Below are positions 11,949-24,183 of a DNA stretch of 64,000 nt, one piece after another (the stretch's first letter is position 1; every line of letters starts with the position of its first letter). The notes beneath the pieces are model-generated. The model made no database searches. It was not told the origin of the DNA and saw only the letters and a program-made list of their open reading frames with translations. Source of the DNA: Gossypium raimondii (Eukaryota; Streptophyta; Magnoliopsida; Malvales; Malvaceae). Location of the stretch: positions 10,850,001 through 10,914,000 of the forward strand of contig NC_068569.1 of assembly GCF_025698545.1 (NCBI RefSeq), written 5' to 3'. The position numbers and the translations under genes were made by a program.

Positions 11949-14900
11949 ATGTCTACCGTTGAAAAAAAACATCATGTTACCTCCTGGCTTCGGTAAGAAT
12001 CTCCATAGCAGAAAACGAGGAAACAAGAAGAAGATGACTCTTTTGTAAGTGGTGACTCTACTGAGCCATCTATTTCTACTTCGATGACAACGACAGCTTC
12101 AAGCCTGTCGTTTTGGTTATCAATGGGGAAGGGACCGACTCCTATGGCTTTGTTTATCTAGTTCAAGCTTTGGTCCGTTTAGGCCTCTACAATGTCCATG
12201 TTTGCGCCCCTCGATCGTGGGTCTCTCTTTCTTCTCCTAAAGTTTCTCTAATTTCCTCATTTCTGCTTTTTTTTTTTTGTCGTAAGTCTTGCATTTTCTC
12301 ATCTAGGTCCTCACCAATTATTGATTTCTTAGTATTTCATTTTTCTTATTGAATTTTGTAATTTTTCTGTGATTTATTTCTGAATGGATTGCTTAAGGGA
12401 TAAATCTGTTTCGGGTCATTCCATGACAGTGCGAGTCCAGCAGAAATAGATGGTGCTACTGCTTATGGAGTCTGAGGTGTGATTGGATTTTGCTTGTTCC
12501 GCTCAAATTTTAAGTATCTCAGTGTTCTTGATTTGGGATATGAAACCATGTTATTGGAGTAAGCCAAGTGTAGTATGTCACAACCATCATTTATATGATT
12601 AAACATGACTTTTAAAAAGTACCTTCTGGACTGTTATTTGTTGCCCTTTTTGCAGAAACGTCAATATATATGCATGCAAGCTTGCGTGAATTTGCTCTGA
12701 TAATAATCCTTTTCATTTATGGTTCTCTGATTTCAGGGACTACCGTGGATTGTGTATCCTTAGCATTGTCTGGGGCAGTGTTCTCATGGTCGAAGCCTCT
12801 CCTGGTTAGGCTTTCATCCTGATTTCTATGAATTAAAATACAAATTTGTTTTTAACCACTTCCTGACTTCATGAAATTTCCAGGTGATTAATGGAATAAA
12901 CCGGGGGAGAAGCTATGGTCATAACATGTAAGTTTTTTAACACTCCTGCACGATAATACTAATTGAATTTTCTTTGATTGTAGCAGGTGGGAATATTACC
13001 CTCTTGATTCACTCTTCTAATAGATGGTATAAATTTTGCTTTGAATATTTTAACGCCTTTTGCTCAGCTTCATTCATATGTTATTATTGTTTTATCATGT
13101 TAATTTACCATCAATCCTCTTTGCTCTTCCTTGGATGATAAGTGTATTTATGATGTGTAATATACCAGGTTTTCCTCGGGTGTTGTGGCCTGGGCTAGAG
13201 AAGCATTAACGTTGGTGTACCATCTTTGTCTATATCACTGAACTGGTGCTGGGAATTCAGTTTCTACTAGTTTCTTTTCACTTATGAACATTCTTCTGAT
13301 TGTTTGATACTACTGAAGGAAGGGGGAAGAAAGCCAAGAAAGTGATTTTAAGGATGCAGTTTCACTTTGTTTGCTTTTAATAAACGCAGCCATCCTAGAT
13401 ATCGAAAAGGGTGTTTTCCCTAAAAGTTGCTTTTCCAAGTGTAGAAATTCCTACTTTTCCTTCAGCAAACAAGGTTCGGATTCCCTGTTTTATGGACATA
13501 AAGAGCATTTGGCTGTGATAACAATGACGTGATATATACCAACGTCTGTCACATTTAAAATGAGATATATTTCCGGTTTTGGTCTTCAAATTATACTCAT
13601 AACCTAATAACTAATATTTGGATACTGTTGCTTCCTTGAGATGTGCTCTCTAAACCTTGTTTATATGCATCTTTATTTAGACATATTAGCTGATAGTGAC
13701 GAAGTTGCCTTAGTTTGTGATCTTTCCTGCTTTTCAACTCTCTGAAGTTCTTTAAATTGTTAGGAGAGGCAAAGTTTGGGTTGCTATCATCATAAGAAAC
13801 AATCTTTTATTACAGCCAATGAGGAAATCTTTGTTATGCCTTAGAGGAATATATATATATATATATATATCTGTTCATCTACTCGTTTTCATTTGTTTGT
13901 TCATAGGTTATAGCATTATTTTGTGGGGGAGTTCTTATATAGTCACACTATTTATATCAGGTTCAAATTATTGGCAATCATGGAATTGTTCATAGAAATT
14001 TCCCTTTTGGAAGCTTCATTGAACAAGGGAGCGTTTTAATTCACCAATGGGATGAAGTTTCCTCATGCAAATTGAATGTTCCATACAATCGTATATTTGG
14101 ACGATCAAAGTTCCAAACCGCGTATTTACTCAAACATGCTGTTCTGTTTTTTTGGATATAGTAATGCTAAGCCTTCTGGATTCTTTCAGCAAATCTGTTT
14201 AGCTTGATATTCAGCTACATTTCTTTCCTTTCAGTATGTAAATTTATCTCGTTTCGTCCTTCATGCAATCTTGCTTATTCATATACGACAGGGCTTTAAA
14301 CTGACCAAGCAAAGTATGTGGAGATCTGCTCCGGGTTGGCAAGGTGTTTCAGCTAATCACCATCCTTTGGCTGCATATTCCATGTCTAATCAATGAAGTC
14401 TTGGGATCCAACTCGCACAGCTTAGCCAAGATGCATCCACTGCTGTAAATTTTCTTTTAATCAAAAGGAATTGCGTCATTTACTCCTGCACATCAAAACC
14501 TGCTTATTCATGCCCACATTTCTTTATATTAATCCCTTTAAACAGAGTATCAGGATCTCTTTCTCAGTATTTGATCTTGGTAATGTGCATTTTTTCCCTC
14601 AGGGTGCTGCTCGCTAGTTGACTGCACAAAGGAATAATGTGGATGTGGTCTGTTGAAGCAGCTAAATCTGAATCTAATAAAGCGAAAAAGTACTTCCGAA
14701 TGGAGGTACGGAAATTTTCCAACAACGGAATAGAAAAGTTCTGAATTGCCATCAAAACCAATTTTGCTTGCTGTTCTCAGGTTTTTCTCCTTATCTATGA
14801 ATGATCCTGGCATTGTTAATTACAGTTGATGTTGGCTTATGTATTTTGCAGTTTGTAGACAAAGAACAGGAAGATACATGCAAGGATTTGGATTTTGGCG

Positions 14901-15174
14901 CACTCGAAACAGATTTGTAAGTTAAAACCCCGTTTTCTCCCTGGAAATTATGGTTATTCAAATCATTTAAGAATCGAACTATTGATTTTCATTTCTGTTT
15001 TCCATGAAGGTCATGGAATCAACCTAATACGGTTCATTTATGTCACTCAAATTGCATTTGGTTTTTTTCCCCCTCAAACAGTAGATTGCGGTAACTTCTG
15101 TATCGATTTATCCTTCGCAAATTGAGTCACACGTTCAAAAGGCTGCATTGGATTGGATATCCAGATCCTTCTAG
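11949..15174 (+). pseudogene. SurE-like 5'-nucleotidase pseudogene
   Basis: Remnant of a plant SurE survival-protein homologue (nucleotide phosphatase). Recognisable blocks in family order: KPVVLVINGEGTDSYG at 12096, DKSVSGHSMTVR near 12400, PAEIDGATAYGV, TTVDCVSLALSGAVFSWSKP near 12740, VINGINRGRSYGHNM near 12890, FSSGVVAWAREAL near 13170, ESDFKDAVSLCLLLINAA near 13335, GFKLTKQSMWRSAPGWQG near 14292, DKEQEDTCKDLDF near 14860 and a final SQIESHVQKAALDWISRSF ending at 15174. Lesions: a frameshift in the first segment, loss of the metal-binding acidic pair (family NDDG reads NGEG), a deletion after MTVR, TGA after AYGV, a frameshift at the VPSLSISLNW block, a frameshift after KSCF, TGA after AYSMSNQ near 14393 and TAG after GAAR near 14615. 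Introns are retained, so it decayed from a genomic copy rather than arising by retroposition. Confidence 0.88.
13849..13871. repeat. (AT)n microsatellite
   Basis: An uninterrupted AT dinucleotide run inside an intron of the SurE pseudogene. Other short TA/AT runs occur near 10260, 16361 and 27263. Confidence 0.9.
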
Positions 15175-16764
15175 GGCAGCAATTGGCTCTTGGATGATCA
15201 ACATAGCATCTTAAATCACTCATTTGCATACACAACCATTGTACTTTATAAATTCTTAGGGGCTTTTTTCTATGTAAATTACCATAAAGTTTCGGGGTGG
15301 TTGTTGATACAAGGAAATAAGCAATTGGTCTAAATGTATGTACGACCTTGCTTGTTGTTTCCGCAAATTCATTGATTTGTGACATGGTGTTCATGCATGA
15401 TTAATCATTTTTGTTCTTTTTGAAATTTACACTTTGTTGTTGACTAAATTATTCGATGAATTATTGAAGTATGGAAAAGCCAAGGCATTGAAAAATAGAT
15501 TGAATCTGCTTGTTTAGGCAAGCAAACCGAAAGCTGCTTGGCTGCCTGCAGCTGCAGCTGCCTGATGCAGCCAGTGGTGCTTCTTCTTTTTTTGATTTTT
15601 TTACTGCTAAGATTTTAAGAGCGATTAACAGTAGCGGTGCTGTTAAAGACCATACCTTTTGGGCCCCTACCGCCTCTGTTCATGTCCAGTTTACTACCTG
15701 CGTCCGGCATTGATGACAATTGCCGTATCAGCCGCGGACTTGGCCCGCTCTTGCTTTGTCCTCTTTCTTTTACCTTGCTCGTAAATCCGATCAATTTCTA
15801 ATATACGTAAAAAAGGTTTTTTTTTTCAAGTGAAATGGTTAAAATTTATCTCCTAATGTTATTGTTGACCCTGAATCGGCTGCCTCGTAACTGTAAAAAA
15901 ATACTCACCTTTTCAACTTAAAAGTCTTCAACATGTATAAAAAATGAACTTTAAAATCAATCATGGAGAAGGTCTGCAATTTTTTTTATTTGATCTTTTT
16001 ACTAGAATCTTACGATTGTCTAATCATAACATAAAATGATGGTCTTACACGGTTCAAGATTGTTGATCGTTAATTGCACAAGTGTAATTATAGGTAATGT
16101 GCTCCTAATGGCTGCGTTACATCTCTTTTTACAAGCAATTACATTAACAAACATATGGTTGAATCCTAAACCTAACGCCTTTAAATCCACATAAGTTTTA
16201 TCAAGTTACTTGTCTAATTTGCTTTCCAGTTAATCCCATTCGCTCTCCACCCATCTTTTTCAAAACTGAGTTTACGAAAATTGAAATTAGATTCCAAAAT
16301 TTCGAGTGTAATATATTACCATGAATTTTAGTCTACACATTAACGTCACCGTATAAAATGTATATATATATATATATAAAATTTCTTATTGTTAATATCT
16401 CCTACAAATGAGAGAATAAATTAATATATATATATGAACAAATTATTTCATATACTGTTATACAAATATATTTAGAACAAGTAATACGTGAAATTTAGAA
16501 CCTAAATTTATTTATGGAACATCATCTGGCATTATTCATACTGCATGTCTGAAATAGTAACATTTAGGTTAATATTTTTCTCTCACATATAAGAACCCTA
16601 CAATATTTTTTTTGGTCGAAAAGGAACCCTACAATATACATAAATATATATATCTGTGCATATAATATTTGAGGAAAATAATTGCTGTTGTATAGTGAAC
16701 CCGCAGACGGAGTACCTAGCTAAATCTAACCCCAATCATGTAAGAAAATGTGAATGGGTCGTGC
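15175..16764. other. Intergenic, SurE pseudogene to MYB gene
   Basis: No gene found. At 15535-15770 a GC-richer patch contains a CTGCAGCTGCAG-type palindromic run and a small inverted repeat (TAACAGTAGC / GGTGCTGTTA). The rest is AT-rich, with (TA)n near 16361-16378. The final part, 16440-16764, should include the 3' UTR of the minus-strand MYB gene. Confidence 0.6.
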
Positions 16765-18146
16765 CTAAGGGTCCCAACCGCCTGATGGAAGATTAGGGTT
16801 TGTGATATATTGCCCACTGGATAAAGCTGATAAGGATGACGAAGAGGACGATGATGCTGATGGCATTGATGTAATGATGGTATCAATAAACTCCATCTGG
16901 TTGGTTGCCACGACCATGTCATGCGCATAGGATGAACCAGCAGATATAGGCAAACATGTCGAGAGCCTCGAGCCTAACGGGTCGATGTTTTCCAATGAAA
17001 CAGAAGTTAGTGGCATGTTGTACAGGTTCCCTTCAAGGATTTCACAGAGTTTGGGCACTGTTTGGGCAGCCATTAATGGATGATCATAAAGATTTATGGC
17101 AGCGGTTGAGTTCATAAGCTTCTCGTTGAAAATATCATGAACTACTTCATTACTGAAAACCGGGACGTGATGTTTTTTATCTTGGTGATGATCAAGATCA
17201 TGTTGAGATGTAATGAAGGGCAATGGCCATGAAGGGTCCAAGGAAGATGCACTTGAAAGGGGTGGTGGGAGCATTGGGGTTAACGGGAAATGATGGTGAA
17301 TCAAATCGACGTTGTCACCGCTTGGGTTTGACTTGAAATCTGCATGATGTTGAGCAAAGCTCTGTAGCAGTGGTGGGGAAAGATAGAGCTGGTCCCGTTG
17401 ATCACTAAGGATCAAACTAGGGTTTACATTTAGAGAGACGAAATCAACTGCTTCATCTGGAGGTTTAAAATTATGAACATCGGCGAAAGAGGCTAAAGCA
17501 GGAACCTCATGGGAGATAAACTTCTTTTTGATACTTGAATTCCAAAAGTTCTTCACCTCATTATCTGTTCTTCCTGGTAGATGTTTGGCTATCTGTGCCC
17601 ATCTGTTCAACAAAATGTGAAAAAAAAGTACAAAAGTTAAAAAAATAAAAAGAGAGAGAGAGAAGAAAACATTGATGATTACTATGATTAATACCTGTTG
17701 CCTAGAATACTATGGAGTTCAATGATGAGAGCTGCTTCTTGTGGGGAGAAACTCCCACGTTTCAAATCAGGTCTGAGGTAATTTATCCATCTTAATCTAC
17801 AACTCTTCCCGCATCTTTGAAGGCCTGCATCATGAAACAAACCCCCAAAAGGAACAAACATCGAAAAAAAAGAAAATAAACAAGGAATCAAATTAATGTA
17901 GTTGGGTTTTTGCAGTTATTGTCTGCAAAAAAAAAAGGTTTATAAAAACTAGTACTGATATTGGCAAAAAAGAAACCATGGAAAGATGGAGAAGAGTAAA
18001 AGACCAGCAAGTTTAGGGACTGAGCTCCAACAACCATGGCCATAGGTTGTAACGTAGTTTATAAGTTTCTCATCTTCCTCGGGTGACCATAGCCCTCTCT
18101 TCACCTTCTGCTTGTTGCAACAAGAATGGTGGCCGTGCCCCATCAT
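16765..18146 (-). CDS. MYB26: R2R3-MYB transcription factor, MYB26/MS35-like
   Basis: Three exons (18005-18146, 17695-17824, 16765-17602) join in frame to 369 residues. R2 (about residues 17-67) has the three tryptophans of WSPEED, CWSSVP and LRWINY. R3 (about 70-118) has F in place of its first W, then [16 protein letters not shown] and [10 protein letters not shown]. The N-terminal [20 protein letters not shown], the [20 protein letters not shown] run and a C-terminus with a serine tract followed by SGQYIT match Arabidopsis MYB26, which drives secondary wall thickening in the anther endothecium and is needed for anther dehiscence. Intron positions are the standard two of R2R3-MYB genes. The start has two adjacent ATGs; MYB26 begins MGHHSCC, so either fits. 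A nearby clade (MYB67-type) cannot be fully excluded by eye. The role in cell-wall thickening is by homology. Confidence 0.92.
17651..17664. repeat. (GA)n run in MYB intron
   Basis: A short AGAGAG run in the second intron of the MYB gene. A further GA-rich tract occurs in the 5' leader near 18206-18236. Confidence 0.8.
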
Positions 18147-21100
18147 TCAGCCAATAGCGGGCCAGAATCTAGAATTGTTTATTTATTCAAAAGTGAAAAA
18201 GAAGAGCAGATCTGAAAAAGAGAGAGAAAGAGAGGGTAGTTTCAAGTTTTAACTTTTAATTTCTATATCAGAAGATATTCAGAGCTAAGCCCTAGAATTT
18301 GGCTTAGAAGAAAATGTGAAAAACAAAAAGAAAAAAAAAAAAAAGCTTACAAACTGAGTGCTAAGAGGGTGATTTTAAAAGACTGATGAGAGTGCAGTGA
18401 GGGCGTGAATTTAATGTAGGGAGCTGTACCATGGTGGCCCAGTTAGGGTTTGAGGGCAAAAGGCTAAAATCTGCAGCGTCAACCTGTAAGGGATGTATGG
18501 CTTATAATGGGATCCCTCTCACTCTGTTAATTTCTGAGATATGGGTTTTCCTTGTACAAGTGGCATACATGCAGGCATGTGGGACCCTTTATTGTTTTTA
18601 ACGGGTCCCACTTTTTGGACTTATTGTCTTCATGTAGGAATACGAAGTTGTAGGATGTCAAAACTTGTTCAATAATTTTTCTTTCTTCTCAACTTTCAGA
18701 TATGGCTCTTGCAAATTAATGCAAAATCAAACTCACTGGGATTTTTCTTCATGATTACAACAACCATCAGACGGTTGTGAGTCTATGAAAGGTTTGACGT
18801 GATTGTAGGCAATGTAATAATATGGATTGTGTTCATTCAAGTAATTAAAATTCGATGCACCATGAGATAATTATTTAAAAAAAAATATTAGAATGTAAAT
18901 GGATCGTCTTCTTTTACGCATTGATTGATATCAAATGTTCGTAGAACTGTCCCACCATAGATGCTTTGTGAATCTCAGCTAGAGAAAATTGTATCATCAT
19001 ATATTACTATTATTACGTTCTAGAACAAGATTGCTGTTGAAATTCTCTGCTGATTCGTTGCATGTAATGAAGGGCATAAAGTAAAGGCTTTTTATCTCCA
19101 AGTCAAGCAACTATGTGATGCAAAGAAAAAAGGGAAGACATTTCAATCAAATGCATGAATTAAAGCTCAGCTCTTTCTTGTTAAATTTCAAGTTGTAAAT
19201 CAATTACTAGGTTGAAATCTGAAGACGTTACTATGTTTTAATAATTATCGTTTCTGAATAAGCAATGGGTGGCTTTAAACTTATATCAAAACTTGTTATT
19301 ATTATTATTTCTTTTACCAATTTCAATTATAATCATAACAAGACTTCTGTTCATTATTTACTTATTAGGTTTTAGTTACCATATTGAAATGATGAACAGT
19401 GTATCTACAAATTGGAAAACCAAAACGTTGATTGGGATCTAAGCAATGGAACACAGAGGTAGAGTAATTATTTAATCTTAATTAAGGGACCACATTGCCT
19501 TAGCAATTCCAGAATTCCTTCCATTTCATGGAAACAATATATAGATTGCTTAATTTATTAACATCCAGGGGCACACCATACTGTTTTAACTCAAAGTTTC
19601 ATTTCAACTTTTATTGGATTAGACACGAATATTTCTTCAAGTTGGACGATGAGTGGTCACCATATATTAAAAGCAAAGATGCTGAAATCAATTAATTTTT
19701 TTATCTACATTTTAATTCCATCAGTGGGTCCTAATCGTTATAATATCAGCTGAAGAGAAAACAGGAAATGCTATTCGGCTGGTCTATGTGTTAAAAATTT
19801 TGGCAAACCTTGGTCTGACACTCCCCTTTTTACCTTACACACAACCAGTTCTTTTTTCTTTTCAATACAATGTTATGATTATAGATAAATTTAAGGTTTA
19901 ATATTTTATGGTTTATGATAAATAATTTTATAAATTATAATTTAGTGTTTAATGTTTAAGGTTTTAAGCTTGGGGTTTCTTTTTAATTATATTGATAACT
20001 AATTCTATAAATTATAAATAAAAACAATAAACCCTAAATAATATATATTAATTTAAACACTAACTACTAAATATTATCACAGCCGGTTATAAAAGAAACG
20101 GATTTTCTTTTCTTTTCTTTTTATTTGGTAAAAAACATCTTATTTGTGATTTTTTTCCTCAGCAAAATCATTTATTCATTTCATAGGAAAAGTAACTGGA
20201 AAAACCAGTTACATACAAACAACAAAAATGGAGGTATCGACAAGGCCATTAGCCTCTCGAAACACATGCACAAAAAATAACTTAGCACTAATACAGTCGA
20301 GTGATATGAACAAATCCCAGAGTCTACAAGGGCGATCAAAGTAAGAAGAGCACCAGCTCAATGCCACCTGAGAGTGGGATTCAATGATGACATGACAATC
20401 AGGACTCTACCTATAGTAAATTAAAAGATGTAAAAAGTGTTTTTTTTTTTTTAATTCCGACAAAGAAATTACACTCGGACAAAATCTGAAGATTCTCCGG
20501 CAAACATTATTATATAAAAAAAAAACACATCATGAATGAAAGGGTCAAAAGAATTTGTAATCAAGGCAGTGTTATGATTGAAAATGGGGTCACCCTAGTA
20601 CAAAATGCATGCTCTTGCCTCTTCCCAAATTAAGCAAGCAGTTTTTAGTGGTAAAATGAGGGAAAGGAGGACAAGATTTGCATGGAATGGAACCCTGCCA
20701 TTTACTTCCTTTACCCCATCCATTCATTATTATTACGAATATATAGGTTGAGCGATTTTGACAATACTAATCCTAAAAGGCTATTTATCTGCATATATAT
20801 ATCGAGAATACTGATCAACGAGCTTGAAAACAAAAGGCTAAACGATAATGGCAACAAGAAAATTTATGACAATCAATCTTTTGCAACCCTAGTTCTTTCC
20901 AACAAAAAAAATTAAATGTTACATCACTTGAATGGAATTCAGGATGTTGAGAAGCTAAATTCGTAGGAATGACAGATTATGATTATTGGTTTGCTAAAGT
21001 CAAAAGGAAAATTGATTGTTTTGGGTGAAATATGAAATAATTAGCATAGGGTATGCTTCATGTTCTGATAATTATGGTGCCAATTCATGGTAGCAAAAGT

Positions 21101-23370
21101 GATGGATGTTGAAGGAGAGACAATTAATGATCAAGGCCTTGATCTGATGGCTATTTTCATTTATATTTCATTTTTTTTACATCAAAAGAACTGGACATGG
21201 GTGAGGCAGTTGAAAAGGTGAAGTTTCTCTTGCCTTCCCCACATTTGCCCAGTTTTTCATGAAATGAAAACCCTGCTATGAAATATGATTGACTGTACTC
21301 TTTTCTCAAAAATTAAACCCCTTTTTTTTAATAAAAAAATAAAAAAGTTTATCATCATTCATTCGTGGCTGTTATCTCTCAAAGACAAGTTGTTTCACCA
21401 AGTAAAATTGCTCCTAACAAGCAATTTATATATAATATGTCTAATTGCAACTATAAGTAATGGCATTGACGTAATTTTCCACCCTTTTCTCAAGGGGAAG
21501 TTATGGTAAAATTATACTCCTAGGTTGGGTGGTAAATTGGAAACTATTTTCCTTTCAAATATAAGACCCTCCGTCTTAAAAATCATTCCATTTCTTCAAC
21601 TAGTATAAAATCTGCACTAATTTTAGTAAAACTAAAATATGGGACTACAATCTTCAACTAGTATATGCAAGAATTTGGATTTGTTTTAGTGCTGTTAATT
21701 CGGCATCGTTTGTTTTTTCCTCCTTTTGGTAATTGGCGTCCAATTTTAACTCAATGGGAACTTGGGGTTACTAGATTACGATGGTGCTACAATTATACTA
21801 TATTTGTTGCCAACTTTGAAAATTTATGTTGTATCTAACATTGTTGTCTTTTAACCATTTTAAACATGCTTCTTTTATAATTTTTTTTTGGGTAAATTAA
21901 AGATTTTACTCCTTATGCCACTCCAAGAGACTCAAAATTTTCATGAATATAGTTAATTGGAGTGTACTACTTGTACGATAAATAATTATATACATAGTTA
22001 TGAATTTTTAATAACAGCGTATGACACAAGTCAAAAGATAATTAGATCAATAAAAGAACTTATCAATCAAAAGACATCTACGCTCATCAATTATATGCAA
22101 AGGACAACTTGACTCCCACGCACTTGAATAACCTCACGACAACTAACCACCCTTGAATAAATTCTTACCTCATTTTCTTCTCTATTCCTATTGTTACTCT
22201 GCAAAAAACATATTAGAGCACAAGCTCTAACACCTCATACTTTGCCTTTCATCTTGCAAGATATTCCTCAAGCAAAAGAAAAAACTAGCCCTATCTCCTT
22301 CAAACAATATGTTAACACTAATCAAATTTTTTTATTGGAATAAAACTTTAAATGGAAATTTAAAAGCTTTTTATACTCAAATTATTATTATGGTAACATG
22401 GAAGTTATAAGTTGAAGCTCACTTAAAAGCATGATATCTTCCGATTTAATTAATTGCTATAATTGCTAGATATTAATTAAGAAATAATCATAGACAAAAG
22501 TTGCAAAATATATATATCATGCAAATGTAATTACAAATATTAAAAACAAAGCTGCCTTTTAATAGGAAAATAAACAAAACTATTCTTCTTTTTTCTTTTT
22601 TTCTTTTTTTTTTTTTTTGGTTTTGGGTTTAAAGTCCTTAAAGCAAATGCTTTATTGTGGCTAAAAATCACACACATCTGGGTTAAATTTACATGATTAA
22701 TTTCGCTTTCTCAAAAGCCAAAAAAAAGAAAAAGAAAAGTAAAAAGAGAAATGGATTGGAATTGCTTGTGATGGAAGAAATTAAAAGCAGCGAAAACAAG
22801 GATGTTGAATTTTAATGTAGCACATGCAACAATTAATAGCCCAACCCCTTCGTTTGCTTTATTTGTTGAGTCAGACGAGGTCACAAGATGCGGCCTAAGT
22901 CACCCAAACAAAGTACAAATGAAATATTGATTACGTAATTCTTTGTCCTCACTTGAATCACAATTTTATTACACAAAATGAAACCATTTTAGATCCATAC
23001 CACTCAGCTAAATTAAACGGTTAAAAAGTAAATTAAATGTTAATTTAATATATTTTGTATTTAATTTTAATACCCTACATACACAAGAAATACTGATCAA
23101 TTGTAAATATGATGGTTTTTTAAAAATTACATATGATAAAATTAAATTCAAATAATAAAATAAAATACATAAACAGAAAATTGACAACCATGGATTTTTT
23201 TTCAAAATATAAGACCCAATTATTATAAATAAGGATTAAGAAGATAGCAATGTATGAATTTATGATGTTAAAAAATATTATCTAATGCAAAAAATATACA
23301 TGTTAAAAACCTATATCAAACTTATATTATAAATCATACAACAATCTATATATATAAAAAAGTTAAAAAA
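18147..23370. other. Long intergenic region upstream of the MYB gene
   Basis: Contains the MYB leader and promoter (start not resolved) and then AT-rich DNA with scattered simple repeats, for example TTA repeats near 19300 and a T-rich tract at 22586-22620. Apart from the RNase H-like remnant at 20215-20410 no coding signal was supported. The small open frames here show no family similarity and no exon structure. Confidence 0.6.
20215..20410 (-). pseudogene. RNase H-like retroelement fragment
   Basis: On the minus strand the frame reads DCHVIIESHSQVALSW, then LWDLFISLDCISAKL and HVFREANGLVDT. This is the pattern of the plant RNase H / reverse-transcriptase-like domain, where a block of the form HV.RE.N..AD.L closes the domain. 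It is short, lacks upstream catalytic parts and is flanked by non-coding sequence, so it is a dead fragment of a non-LTR element or a related RNase H gene. Confidence 0.6.
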
Positions 23371-23505
23371 ATAAAATAGTTCGATTGGCATAGATATTGT
23401 TGTCAAAACAGGAGGACGTGAGTTCGAATGCACTGAAGTGTATTATCCTCCTATTTATAGGTTAGGGAGGGGCTCAGGGTAGTTTTAATATTGTGTCAAA
23501 AAGAA
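23371..23505 (+). mobile_element. tRNA-derived SINE-like element
   Basis: An internal promoter-like pair is visible: an A-box-like stretch TGGCATAGATATTG (23387) and a B-box-like GAGTTCGAATGC (23420), about 34 bases apart, followed by ~80 bases of body. The spacing and box sequences fit tRNA-derived plant SINEs. Ends and target duplication were not resolved. Confidence 0.5.
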
Positions 23506-23647
23506 TAGATATAATCAAAACCTATAATTAGATTGTTTAGAAAAATAGTTAAGATTTTTAAATATGAAAAATTAATAGTTTTTCATTTTGAAAGCAATAT
23601 TTACAATAATTTTTTATTTATTAAAGTCCATTGACTAATTATTGAAA

Positions 23648-24174
23648 GGCTTAATGATAAATTTAACCACTAACGTTTGCATGTTTTGTCAAAATGGTCC
23701 TAATTGTATTTTTGAACTTTTTTGCCAACCTTTGTTCTTCTTCTTTTTAATCTTTTTAACAGATTTAATGAAAGTAACGTTAAAAAGTTAATGGGGATGA
23801 TGTGAAATTTCATATGTGGAATATTTTAATGAGATGTAATTTATTACTATGATAACCCAATAAAATAATTACATGTGGAAAATAATAAAATAAACAAATA
23901 ACACATTAGATTAAAAAGTAACTCTTAATTTAAAGAAAATAAGTGTAATTATCTAAAAAATTAAATCAAGAGAAAAACTTCTCAAGAAACAAAGTATGAA
24001 AGATTGAAATCTTTTGAAAGAAAGAAAAATTAAAACCTTGAATTTATTCATTAAATTTGTTAGAAAAAAACATATTAAAAAATAAAGATTGATGGCCAAA
24101 ATAGACTCAAAAATACAATTAGGGTCATTTTGATAAAACATGCAAACGTTAATGGCCAAATTTATCATTAAACC
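23648..24174. mobile_element. MULE-like MITE, 527 bp, perfect 9-bp target duplication
   Basis: The left end (23648 onward, GGCTTAATGATAAATTT) and right end (to 24174, reverse complement GGTTTAATGATAAATTT) form a terminal inverted repeat of about 80 bases at high identity, including the shared core AACGTTTGCATGTTTT. Both sides are flanked by TTATTGAAA (23639-23647 and 24175-24183), a perfect 9-bp duplication typical of Mutator-like elements. There is no transposase frame, so it is non-autonomous. Confidence 0.8.
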
Positions 24175-24183
24175 TTATTGAAA

